Source: a virus. From it: 22,152 bases of DNA. Location: positions 1-22,152 of IMG/VR virus record IMGVR_UViG_3300027580_000028, one strand, 5' to 3'. Of this stretch, positions 6,788 through 13,495 are shown one piece after another; position 1 is the stretch's first letter; each line of letters starts with the position of its first letter. Both the position numbers and the translations under genes were made by a program. The notes beneath the pieces are model-generated. The model did no database searches, was not told the DNA's origin, and saw only the letters and a list, made by a program, of their open reading frames with translations.

Positions 6788-7001
6788 CGGCGTACTCCTC
6801 CAGTGTCGTCGGCGAGCCCGTCTCGCCGTTGTAGTCCTCTGGCGTCCCTCCATCGCGGAGCAGCGCGACGACCTCGTCGTAGTCCTCCGGCGGGCGGCCG
6901 ACGATCTCCTCGAACTCGTTGCGGTGCTTCCGCCCGTGCGACGACATCCCGGCCGGGCTCTTTGTCGAGAAGTCACAGATGCGGCAGCCGTACCTCGTCA
7001 T
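6780..7001 (-). CDS. C2H2 zinc-finger protein (73 aa)
   Basis: 73 residues. The N-terminus is a C2H2 finger, C6-x2-C9-x12-H22-x3-H26, with the hydrophobic F and aromatic positions expected of this fold. An acidic tail (GRPPEDYDEVVALLRDGG) follows. The ATG at 7001 overlaps the stop of the upstream gene (ATGA), which decides the start over a much longer but basic and low-complexity upstream frame. A DNA- or protein-binding role is likely. Confidence 0.82.
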   Translation of the reverse strand: MTRYGCRICDFSTKSPAGMSSHGRKHRNEFEEIVGRPPEDYDEVVALLRDGGTPEDYNGETGSPTTLEEYADD

Positions 7002-7450
7002 CGGTTCGCCCCCACGACGGCGCCCTCCTGTCTGCTCCACGAGACCGCCTCGCCGTCCTCGTCGACGAGTACCGCCACTGACTCGGCGTCGCGCTCGGCG
7101 GCCACCTCCCGGCGCCCCGCCGGCGTCATCCCGGCCTGCGCGAGCCCCTCGCCCTGCTCTTCGAGCTCCTCCCGACGCTCCTGGAGCGCGTCGAGGACGT
7201 CGTCGCGAGGGTCGCGACCCTCTCGGCGAGCCAGCCAGCGCTCCACGCCTTCCCAGTAGTCGACAAGCTCGCGCGTCGCGATGCCACGGATGCGGGCAAG
7301 GATCAGTTCGCCGGTCGTCCCGGCGCCGGTGTCGATGTCGATCTCCTCGACGAGGAACCGTGCCGGGTTTTCTCCCAGCCGGGCGGACTCCTCGGCGTTG
7401 AGGTTCGGCACCTCGGTCGCCTGCTCGTTGTGCTGGCCGGTGGCCGGCAT
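6998..7450 (-). CDS. Hypothetical protein (150 aa), downstream of MCM
   Basis: 150 residues from MPATGQHNEQ. A central charged helical region (ARFLVEEIDI, ELVDYWEGVERWLARREG, ALQERREELEEQGEGLAQAG) suggests coiled-coil character. The C-terminus ends in a short beta-like stretch (ESVAVLVDEDGEAVSWSR). No catalytic motif is seen. It starts one base after the MCM stop, with a GAGGTG Shine-Dalgarno 7 bases ahead, so it is expressed with MCM. A role as an MCM accessory factor is only a guess from position. Confidence 0.75.
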   Translation of the reverse strand: MPATGQHNEQATEVPNLNAEESARLGENPARFLVEEIDIDTGAGTTGELILARIRGIATRELVDYWEGVERWLARREGRDPRDDVLDALQERREELEEQGEGLAQAGMTPAGRREVAAERDAESVAVLVDEDGEAVSWSRQEGAVVGANR

Positions 7451-9574
7451 CTAAGAACACCTCAGCGAACCCTCGCCGCTCGGGTGGTACACCTCGCCCT
7501 TGCGGTCGAGTTTGTCGATCTCATCAGCCGCCTTCGACCGAGTCATCCCGGCCTCCTTGGCGGCGTCGAGGACCTCACGCCGGCTCGCAGCCTCCTCCGG
7601 CGTACACAGCTCGTCGATGATGTCCTTGATGCGCTCGATGCGCTCCTTCTGTGACTTCGGCGTCCCTTTGCCCGTGCGCTCGGCGTCGAACTTCCCCGTC
7701 TCGGGGTCGTAGTTGAGTCCGACGACGTTCTTCGTGATGCGGATGGCGCGCTCGACGTGGCGCGGCTCGACCGTCTCGGAGAGCTCGGCGCGAGCGAAGC
7801 CGACCGACAGACGGATGCCCGCCTCGAGGCGCCGGGGTGTTGCCGGCACCGGGTCGTCGGCGCCGTCGTTGAGCGAACGGACGTCGATGTACGACTCCTT
7901 CAGCAACTCCTTCGCGGCGGGCGTCAGCGTGGGGAAGACGTTCTCGCGAGCGTACACCAGCATCGCCCGGAAGACCTCCATCGGCACCGGCGGGTCGATC
8001 GCCGTCTCCTCCGGCACGTCGATCTCGACGCCGCGGTTCTCGAGCTCCTGACGGCTCGCGTCGTCCCACGTATCGAGGACGTGGTCGGCGAGCTTCGCGT
8101 CCGTCTCCGGGTCGGGGATGTCTTGGACGGCGAGCAGGACGTCCATCCGGTCGATGAGCGCATCGTCGAGGTCGATCTGGTCGGCCATCGGCTCGTGCCG
8201 GTCGAACCGTCCGTGGACGGGGTTGCCCGACGCGAGCAGCGCCGTCCGCGTCGGCAGGTCGGCCGTGATGCCGGCCTTGTCGACCTTGACCATCTGGTCG
8301 CCCTCGAGGGCGTCGTGCATCGACTTCGTCTTCTCGTCGACGACATCGTCAACCTCGTCGATGATACAGTGGCCGCCGTTGGCTCGTGGCAGAATCCCAG
8401 GGGAGAGCGTCCACTCGGTCGTGCCGGCGAACTCCTCCTGGACGGCCGCGGCCGTGAGCCCGATCTTCGAGAGGCCGGTCCCGGAGCGGAACTCCGACTT
8501 CGGTGCGATCTCGTTCAGCCGGCTCAGGATGGTCGACTTCCCGCGGCCGGGGTCGCCGATGAGTCCGAAGTGGAGGTCGCCACGGTAGCTCCCGAGGTCG
8601 TTGTCGATGCGGTAGGCGTTGAACAGCCACGCCACCGACGCCTCGAACACTGTGTCGAGCTCGTCGTCGGCGAGGATCTGCGGGGCGATGCTGTCGGCGA
8701 GCTGGTCGACGCAGTCCTCCTGGTCGGCCAGCGTCTCGAAGTCGTCGCGATGCGCCTCGACGTCGACGTCGTCGTAGTCGTCGCTCTCGAACGCGATGGC
8801 GTGGGCGTCGATCCACGTCGTCGTCTCGGGGTCGGCGTTCCGTCCCTGGAGGTCGCCCTCGTTGACACGCAGCTTCCCGAGGATGACCGCCTGCTCGCCA
8901 CTTCGGTCGGGGAGGCCGTTCTCGCCGCCGTAGTCGCAGAGGTCGTCCTCGACGAACACCGGGATCGACTCGCCCTCGACGTCCGGGCGCTCGCCCGGAA
9001 GCTCGACCAGCTGAACCTTCCGCTGGTCGACGAACTCCGACTCGTCGACGGTGAGGCTCCACGGCCCCTGCCGCTCGCAGCCGGCGCACTCGTGCGGCTC
9101 CTGGACGCGGTTGCGGCCCTGCGGGATGTAGGTCGGTGTCCCGCAGCGCTGGCACTCGTAGGCCGCCCCGACGAGCCGCGGCGCCGTCCCGGTGACCTTC
9201 GACACCTGCCCCCGGACTGCGACGTAGTCGCCGATGTCATCGGCCGGATTGAGTTCCGGGATCGACCGCGTCTCGAGTGCGCCCTCGCTGTCCGTGAGAC
9301 GGACGTGCGCGTTCGCGAGTTCGACGTCCGCCGGGAGGTCGAACAGTCGGAGTGCCTCCTCTGCGTACTGTCGCATCTGCTCCGGCTCGTCGAGCCAGTC
9401 GTCGACGAGGTCGCGGTCGTAGCGGTAGAGGTCGTCCGCCTCGATGTATAGGGAGCGCTGCTCCCGTGGGTAGTGCTGGGCGAGCTCGCCGATCTCGTCG
9501 CGGTAGTACGTCTGATAGAACTCGAGGAACTGGTCCGTGAGCGTCGCCGTCTCACCCTGGACCGTAGCGCTCAT
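7451..9574 (-). CDS. mcm: MCM replicative helicase (viral)
   Basis: 707 residues, a full-length archaeal-type MCM. The N-terminal domain has an OB fold and zinc ribbon (C141, C144, C163, C166). The AAA+ domain shows Walker A GDPGRGKST (340-348), Walker B CIIDE (403-407), sensor 1 ASGNP (N451), an arginine finger in LIDRMD (R476) and sensor 2 in ATPRRLEAGIR (R581/R582). A C-terminal winged helix (about 655-700) follows. MCM rings unwind DNA 3' to 5' at the fork. All catalytic residues are present, so the protein should be active and would make the virus partly independent of the host helicase. It overlaps the upstream coiled-coil protein by four bases. No origin-binding Cdc6 or primase gene is visible in this window. 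Confidence 0.97.
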   Translation of the reverse strand: MSATVQGETATLTDQFLEFYQTYYRDEIGELAQHYPREQRSLYIEADDLYRYDRDLVDDWLDEPEQMRQYAEEALRLFDLPADVELANAHVRLTDSEGALETRSIPELNPADDIGDYVAVRGQVSKVTGTAPRLVGAAYECQRCGTPTYIPQGRNRVQEPHECAGCERQGPWSLTVDESEFVDQRKVQLVELPGERPDVEGESIPVFVEDDLCDYGGENGLPDRSGEQAVILGKLRVNEGDLQGRNADPETTTWIDAHAIAFESDDYDDVDVEAHRDDFETLADQEDCVDQLADSIAPQILADDELDTVFEASVAWLFNAYRIDNDLGSYRGDLHFGLIGDPGRGKSTILSRLNEIAPKSEFRSGTGLSKIGLTAAAVQEEFAGTTEWTLSPGILPRANGGHCIIDEVDDVVDEKTKSMHDALEGDQMVKVDKAGITADLPTRTALLASGNPVHGRFDRHEPMADQIDLDDALIDRMDVLLAVQDIPDPETDAKLADHVLDTWDDASRQELENRGVEIDVPEETAIDPPVPMEVFRAMLVYARENVFPTLTPAAKELLKESYIDVRSLNDGADDPVPATPRRLEAGIRLSVGFARAELSETVEPRHVERAIRITKNVVGLNYDPETGKFDAERTGKGTPKSQKERIERIKDIIDELCTPEEAASRREVLDAAKEAGMTRSKAADEIDKLDRKGEVYHPSGEGSLRCS

Positions 9575-10134
9575 GCGCCACCCCCGTCGCCGCCGAACGC
9601 CTCAGCCACCGGCTGCTCGTTGCCTGCGCGTCGCTGGGTGTCGGCGTGCATCTGTTGCATGAAGTTCGTGTTCAGCAGGTCGCGCTCCTGGTCGGCCGCG
9701 CGCTGCTTCAGGTCGTAGAGCACTTCCTCATTCGACCGGCCGTGCTCGCCGCGGATGTCGTCGACACGCGGGTGCGTCGCCCACACCTGCGGGAAGTCGC
9801 CGGCCTCCATCTCGTCGAGGAGTGTGTCGAGGGCGTCCTCGTAGCTGCCCTCCTCGTCGACCTTGTCCTCGCGGAGCTCGCGAATCTCGTCGAGGTCGTC
9901 CTTCAGCTGGGCGACGCGATCACGGTGTTCGCGAGCCTGTTCGAGTTCCTGCTCAAGGCGCTCCTCTTTCCGCCGGATCTTCCGGTCGATGACGGCGACG
10001 GAGTCGTTGCTGTTGACCCCGAGCTCACGCTCGAGAGCAGAGATGACGACCTGCTTGTTCGATCGGTCGTCCTCGTCGACCAGGTACTTCAGCGACGCCG
10101 GGATCTCGGCGACGAGCCGCTCCTCGTCGCTCAC
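9571..10134 (-). CDS. Ribbon-helix-helix/coiled-coil protein, GTG start
   Basis: 187 residues. The N-terminus (LVAEIPASLKYLVDEDD then SNKQVVISALEREL) fits a ribbon-helix-helix DNA-binding fold. About 46-95 is a long charged coiled coil (KIRRKEERLEQELEQAREHRD). The rest is acidic and helical. The start is the GTG at 10134: a strong GGGAGGTG Shine-Dalgarno at 10148-10141 lies 6 bases ahead, while an upstream in-frame GTG (10143) overlaps that site. It directly precedes MCM with an ATGA overlap. The gene lies next to the TGTACA repeat array, so it may bind those repeats as an autoregulator or replication factor; this is inference. Confidence 0.83.
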   Translation of the reverse strand: MSDEERLVAEIPASLKYLVDEDDRSNKQVVISALERELGVNSNDSVAVIDRKIRRKEERLEQELEQAREHRDRVAQLKDDLDEIRELREDKVDEEGSYEDALDTLLDEMEAGDFPQVWATHPRVDDIRGEHGRSNEEVLYDLKQRAADQERDLLNTNFMQQMHADTQRRAGNEQPVAEAFGGDGGGA

Positions 10135-10233
10135 GCCAACCACCTCCCGTGTACACCTTCTCCCTCAATGTACAATGTACATTCTAATGTATAATGTACA
10201 TCTAAGTTGTGAGTAAAGTATGTAGTAAGGCGG
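10135..10233 (-). promoter_or_regulatory. Promoter and Shine-Dalgarno region of the MCM operon
   Basis: An unusually AT-rich 99-base gap in a GC-rich region. On the minus strand, AT-rich elements such as CATTATACATTAG (within the repeat array) could act as a TATA box. The gap ends with the GGGAGGTG ribosome-binding site that fixes the GTG start at 10134. GTAAAGTA and GTAGTAAGG elements lie at 10213-10230. Confidence 0.5.
10149..10206 (+). repeat. TGTACA repeat array / 19-bp direct repeats (operator or iterons)
   Basis: TGTACA occurs at 10150, 10169, 10176 and 10195, with TGTATA at 10188. Two 19-base units (10169-10187 and 10188-10206) share TGTA-Y-AATGTACAT, and the outer site at 10150 keeps the same 19-base phase. 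Several sites are palindromic (GTGTACAC, AATGTACATT, ATGTACAT). The array lies between the zinc-protein gene and the ribbon-helix-helix/MCM genes and covers the likely promoter. It is either an operator array or replication iterons. Confidence 0.75.
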
Positions 10234-10467
10234 TTAGACACGGCGGTACACCTCCGTGGATTCGGTGGCGTTGGGAGCATCTGGGTCGTGTTCGTGGACG
10301 GCGATGCGACCACAGCGGGCGCAGTCGACGTCGATCTCGGCAGGATACTCGTCCGGACTGTACGACCAGCAGAAGTGGCTCACCGCGTGACAGCAGGCGC
10401 TGACGTACGGCTGGGCAGAATCGTTGATCGCCTGGCGTTGCGACTCCGCAAGCTGCGCCTCAGACAT
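10234..10467 (-). CDS. Small zinc-binding protein (77 aa)
   Basis: 77 residues from MSEAQLAESQ. A Cys cluster SACCHAVSHFCW (C25, C26, H27, C33) and a knuckle CARC (C49/C52) form a likely zinc site. The C-terminus is acidic. It overlaps the upstream 46-residue zinc gene by 8 bases. Function is unknown; a role in nucleic-acid or protein binding is typical for such proteins. Confidence 0.8.
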   Translation of the reverse strand: MSEAQLAESQRQAINDSAQPYVSACCHAVSHFCWSYSPDEYPAEIDVDCARCGRIAVHEHDPDAPNATESTEVYRRV

Positions 10468-10600
10468 CGGTGATCACCTCACCGCCGCCGGCGTGGTCGT
10501 CGCAGACGACGCGCTCGCCGTGCTCAGGATGGTCGATGACGTGCTCGGCCGGGTCGGTACAACCAAACGCCCCACAGAAGGAACCGGACGCGACCGCCAT
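10460..10600 (-). CDS. Micro zinc-binding protein (46 aa)
   Basis: 46 residues starting MAVASGSFCG. Ligand candidates are C9, C14, H24, H27, C33 and H36, in the order CGAFGC...HPEHGERVVCDDH. This resembles small haloarchaeal proteins in which a knuckle is followed by 'HP.HGE..VC..H'. A GGAGGTG Shine-Dalgarno (10616-10610) lies 9 bases ahead of the ATG, which strongly supports the gene. It is the first visible gene of the left operon. Confidence 0.76.
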   Translation of the reverse strand: MAVASGSFCGAFGCTDPAEHVIDHPEHGERVVCDDHAGGGEVITDV

Positions 10601-10792
10601 CTACGCGGACACCTCCGTTCCCGCGGCCGCCGCAGCGGTCGCTATCGCGGCATGTGGTGTAACTACCTGACTCTCGACAGGACGCACAACCCCACCGGGG
10701 TGCGGATCCGCGTGGGATTGTTCAGAAACTTGATAGAGCCAGGGCAGGGATGTGGGAATTATGTTTACAATCCCTGCGCTCCACCAGCCTGT
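10601..10792. promoter_or_regulatory. Divergent promoter region between the left operon and integrase 1
   Basis: The gap contains the Shine-Dalgarno of the 10460-10600 gene and an AT-rich block ATTATGTTTACAA at 10759-10770. On the plus strand this block sits about 26-30 bases ahead of the integrase ATG, as expected for a TATA box of a leaderless transcript. It is bracketed by the inverted repeat GCAGGGAT (10744-10751) / ATCCCTGC (10770-10777), a candidate operator or recombinase arm site. Confidence 0.5.
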
Positions 10793-12013
10793 ATGTCGAC
10801 GCGAGATCCCCGAGACGCCGTCGAGGGCCTCCGTGAGCGGATTCGCGAACGGAAGCGAGACGTCACTGACGAGGACGCTGAGGCTCTGATTACCTTCTCC
10901 GACCAGCTCGACCTGATGAAGAGCGAGTACTCTGACTACCGGCACCTCAAGCTCCTCCGCCACTGTACGCGGATGGCCGAGGCGACCGACCAGCTCGCCG
11001 ACGCCGCTCACGATCGCGACGCCGCCGAGGCTGTCGTCCGGTGGATCAACCGCGAGTACGACAACGAGGAGACGAACCGAGACTACCGGTCCGCCATCCG
11101 CGTCTTCGCGAAGCGCGTCCGTCGCCTCGACGAGTCTCCCGAGAGCGTCGCCTGGATCCCGACCGGTACCTCGAGCAGCTACGACCCGACGCCGAGCGAG
11201 CGCGACCTCCTCCTCTTCGAGGAGGACGTCAAGCCGATGATCGACGCCTGCCGGAACACCCGGGACGCAGCGTGTATCATGCTCCAGTTCGAGGCCGGAC
11301 TCCGCGGCGGCGAGCTCCAGTCGCTCACCGTCGGCGACATCGTCGACAGCGAACACGCCCTCGCTGTCCACGCTGACGGCAAGGAGGGCGAGCGCGTCGT
11401 CCACCTGGTCGTCTCCGTCCCGTACATCAACAAGTGGCTGAACGACCACCCCGCCGGCGACGATCCCGACGCGCCGCTCTGGTCCCACCTCTCGAAGCCC
11501 GAGGCGCAGAGCTACACCAGCTACCTGAGCAATTTCAAGGAGCCGGCAAAGCGGATCGACCTCTCGAAGGACGTCACACCGACCAACTTCCGCCGGTCGA
11601 ACACGCGGTGGCTCGTCCTCCAGGGCATGAGCCAGTCGCGTATCGAGGACCGACAAGGTCGGAAGCGCGGCTCCGAAGCGACCCAGCGGTACATGGCTCG
11701 GTTCGGCGAGGAGTCGAACGAACGCGCCTACGCGTCGATGCACGGACTCGACGTCGAGGAGGATCCCGACGGCGACGACCACGCGCCGCTCACCTGCCCG
11801 CGGTGTGACCGGGAGACGCCCCGGGACAACGACTACTGCGTCTGGTGTCACCAGGCGCTCTCGCCCGAGGCTGCCGAGCGTGTCGAAGAGGTCGACGAGG
11901 CCATGTTCGAGTCCGGCGTCGAAACTGACGACCCCGAGGTTGCGGAGGACCTCCGGACTGTCAACCGGCGGATCACGGCGCCGGTCAAGCATCTGATGGC
12001 CAACGACGAGTGA
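10793..12013 (+). CDS. Tyrosine recombinase/integrase 1 with C-terminal zinc ribbon
   Basis: 406 residues from MSTRDPRDAV. An N-terminal helical core-binding domain (about 35-110) is followed by the catalytic domain: first arginine in FEAGLRGGELQSL (R171), a beta-hairpin lysine near K197, second arginine in TPTNFRRSN (R267) and nucleophile Y300 in GSEATQRYMARF. The usual histidines are missing: position 264 is Thr, and the 'LGH' box reads QGR. The C-terminus has a zinc ribbon (C335/C338, C349/C352), common in haloarchaeal integrases. The start at 10793 was chosen for the well-placed TATA-like block; the upstream open frame reads through the promoter region. It should integrate or excise the element, or resolve dimers. 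It is convergent with the next gene. Confidence 0.92.
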   Translation: MSTRDPRDAVEGLRERIRERKRDVTDEDAEALITFSDQLDLMKSEYSDYRHLKLLRHCTRMAEATDQLADAAHDRDAAEAVVRWINREYDNEETNRDYRSAIRVFAKRVRRLDESPESVAWIPTGTSSSYDPTPSERDLLLFEEDVKPMIDACRNTRDAACIMLQFEAGLRGGELQSLTVGDIVDSEHALAVHADGKEGERVVHLVVSVPYINKWLNDHPAGDDPDAPLWSHLSKPEAQSYTSYLSNFKEPAKRIDLSKDVTPTNFRRSNTRWLVLQGMSQSRIEDRQGRKRGSEATQRYMARFGEESNERAYASMHGLDVEEDPDGDDHAPLTCPRCDRETPRDNDYCVWCHQALSPEAAERVEEVDEAMFESGVETDDPEVAEDLRTVNRRITAPVKHLMANDE

Positions 12014-12014
12014 C

Positions 12015-12188
12015 TCAGGCATCGGCCTCAGCCTCTTCGAGGCGGTCGAGTGCGTTCTGCGCGTGCGGTGCGATCGGCAGGTCCGTCTCGGCGAGCCGCG
12101 TCAGCTCGGGCTCGAGCTCGCGGACCACCTCGATCGGCGCGTCGTCTTCGTCCAGGTCGGTGCTGTCGTCGGTCGTTGTCGTACTCAT
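12015..12188 (-). CDS. Hypothetical acidic protein (57 aa)
   Basis: 57 residues starting MSTTTTDDST, very acidic. One helical stretch (EVVRELEPELTRLAETDLPIAPHAQNALDRLEEA) resembles short haloarchaeal proteins with 'L...LP....A..AL..L'. No metal site. The ATG at 12188 overlaps the stop of the upstream gene (ATGA). It is the last gene of the operon and its stop is one base from the convergent integrase stop. Function unknown. Confidence 0.72.
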   Translation of the reverse strand: MSTTTTDDSTDLDEDDAPIEVVRELEPELTRLAETDLPIAPHAQNALDRLEEAEADA

Positions 12189-12526
12189 CGGGCTTCCTCC
12201 AAGTTCCGCGAGTCGATCTGCGCACAGTATTCCGTCCCGCACTGCTCGTCGACGGCGGCCGCGACGGCGATGCCGTGGATGTTGGTGAGGTGGGCCGGCG
12301 ACAGGCCGTACACCGTCACGAGCGCCTGGTCGCGCCGGAACACAACCGTGTCCGTCAGCTCGTCGTAGACAGCCTCGTCGTGGCGCGGGACGGGCGCTGT
12401 CAGTGGGACCTCAACTGTCACCCCGCGCTCGTAGGCGACCACAGCAGAGACGAGCTCACCGCTCGTCCTGTCGATCATCCGCTCAGCGCAGTGTGGCGTG
12501 ATACGTCCGACAGAGTCGGTGCTCAT
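12185..12526 (-). CDS. Hypothetical protein, DUF4258/RelE-like N-terminus (tentative)
   Basis: 113 residues from MSTDSVGRITPHCAERMIDR. The start 'ITPH..ERM..R', followed by a helix (ELVSAVVAYERG) and beta strands ending in FRRDQALVTVYGL, is reminiscent of DUF4258-type or RelE-like small beta-sheet proteins. No toxin active site can be confirmed, and no antitoxin-like partner is obvious. The C-terminal half (LTNIHGIAVAAAVDEQCGTEYC) is less typical. It is translationally coupled to the 30-residue membrane peptide upstream. The family assignment is weak; the gene itself is well supported. Confidence 0.72.
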   Translation of the reverse strand: MSTDSVGRITPHCAERMIDRTSGELVSAVVAYERGVTVEVPLTAPVPRHDEAVYDELTDTVVFRRDQALVTVYGLSPAHLTNIHGIAVAAAVDEQCGTEYCAQIDSRNLEEAR

Positions 12527-12615
12527 CCCATCACCTCGACGAGGATGGTCGCGGCGAGCGTGACGGCGAGTCCGACCGTCGCCCAGTGGACCGTGAACCG
12601 GAGCGACCACCTCAT
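12523..12615 (-). CDS. Single-span membrane microprotein (30 aa)
   Basis: A 30-residue frame beginning MRWSLRFTVH. Residues about 7-29 form one hydrophobic helix (WATVGLAVTLAATILVEV) after a short basic N-terminus (R2, R6), suggesting the N-terminus stays inside. Both ends are coupled: its ATG overlaps the stop of the 246-residue gene and its TGA overlaps the next ATG, each as ATGA. Without it the two neighbours would be separated by an unusual 85-base gap in this operon. Function unknown. Confidence 0.68.
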   Translation of the reverse strand: MRWSLRFTVHWATVGLAVTLAATILVEVMG

Positions 12616-13352
12616 CGGCCCACCTCGCTCGGGTCGCGCCCGGCGACGACGAGGTCGTGTATCTTTCGGAGCGTCGACCGGTTCCACGAGGTGTCCGCAC
12701 CCGGCTCGTCGATACCAGCGGCGCGCTCCAGAACCTCAGTGGTCCCGGACTGCGTCAGTTCGTCGATCCAGTCGCGCAGCGCCAGCTCATCGTCTTCGGC
12801 GACAGCGTTCGGCTCGTACTCGACGAGCTCGCAGATCGCCTCGAGGACGTCGCGCATCCAATGGAGCGTGACGTGTGCCTTCTCCCAGCTGGTGCCGTCG
12901 CGTTCGGCCGTCCCGAACCGCGCCCCACTCGCGCCGGTCGCGTCGGTTATTTCCCGGACGAGTGCCGGCTTCTGAAGATGGTGAGATCGACGTCGGTCAA
13001 CCTCGCCGGCGACACGCTCGAACTGCCATTTGAACGGCCGACTCTCGCGCCACTTCTCGACCTCGACGTCAGCGAGGAACCCGTCGGGTGTGTCGCCCTT
13101 CAGGTGGGCGCCGAGCGTCTTGCCGATCTCCTGGATCCGGGTGTCGACGCGACCGTCGACGGCGTTGAACATCGACCGCGACGAGGTGATGACGACGTCG
13201 TTGACGTGCTCGCGAACGTACATTTCGATCGCCTCGCGAGCGCCCTCGGTCCCAGCGTAGCCGTCGCCCTGGAAGCCGTTGGTCTGCCCGACACCGTTGT
13301 CGTCGAGGATCTTCTGGTGGACAGAGGTAGCCCCGCCCTCTTCAGTGGACAT
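12612..13352 (-). CDS. Hypothetical protein (246 aa)
   Basis: 246 residues from MSTEEGGATS. Mostly helical and charged, with a Gly-rich segment near the N-terminus (TNGFQGDGYAG). Helical regions include EAIEMYVREHVNDVV, RRRSHHLQKPALVREITD and SWEKAHVTLHWMRDVLEAICELVE. No recognised catalytic or metal motif. It is coupled to the 47-residue gene upstream and the membrane peptide downstream. I do not recognise the family; it may be a virus-specific structural or regulatory protein. Confidence 0.8.
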   Translation of the reverse strand: MSTEEGGATSVHQKILDDNGVGQTNGFQGDGYAGTEGAREAIEMYVREHVNDVVITSSRSMFNAVDGRVDTRIQEIGKTLGAHLKGDTPDGFLADVEVEKWRESRPFKWQFERVAGEVDRRRSHHLQKPALVREITDATGASGARFGTAERDGTSWEKAHVTLHWMRDVLEAICELVEYEPNAVAEDDELALRDWIDELTQSGTTEVLERAAGIDEPGADTSWNRSTLRKIHDLVVAGRDPSEVGR

Positions 13353-13495
13353 CAGGCCTCACCTCGCAGAGTCCGGAGCTCGTCGACGCGATCCTGAGCC
13401 TCGTCGAGCATCGCTTCGACGTCGTCCAGGTCGGCGCCGGCCGCGACGGCCTGCTCGAGGGCGCGGTCGATGTGTTCGCGAACGTCCTCGCTCAC
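13352..13495 (-). CDS. Small helical protein (47 aa), GTG start
   Basis: 47 residues, one long amphipathic helical hairpin: SEDVREHIDRALEQAVAAG then LDDVEAMLDEAQDRVDELRTL. The start is a GTG at 13495 that overlaps the TGA of the upstream gene (GTGA). The stop shares one base with the next ATG. Likely a small coiled-coil adaptor; function unknown. Confidence 0.7.
   Translation of the reverse strand: MSEDVREHIDRALEQAVAAGADLDDVEAMLDEAQDRVDELRTLRGEA

Noticed and set aside
7757-9451. 564-codon open frame on the plus strand
   Set aside because: It lies entirely antisense to MCM, has Arg/Val/Leu-rich composition and no motif; MCM is complete and unambiguous.
10601-12022. 473-codon minus-strand frame over integrase 1
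   Set aside because: Antisense to a recombinase with all expected arginines and tyrosine; the frame has no recognisable domain.
12185-12615. Toxin-antitoxin pair (RelE-like protein with membrane peptide)
   Set aside because: No RelE catalytic residues can be identified and the 30-residue peptide has no antitoxin features; the likeness is limited to the N-terminal segment.
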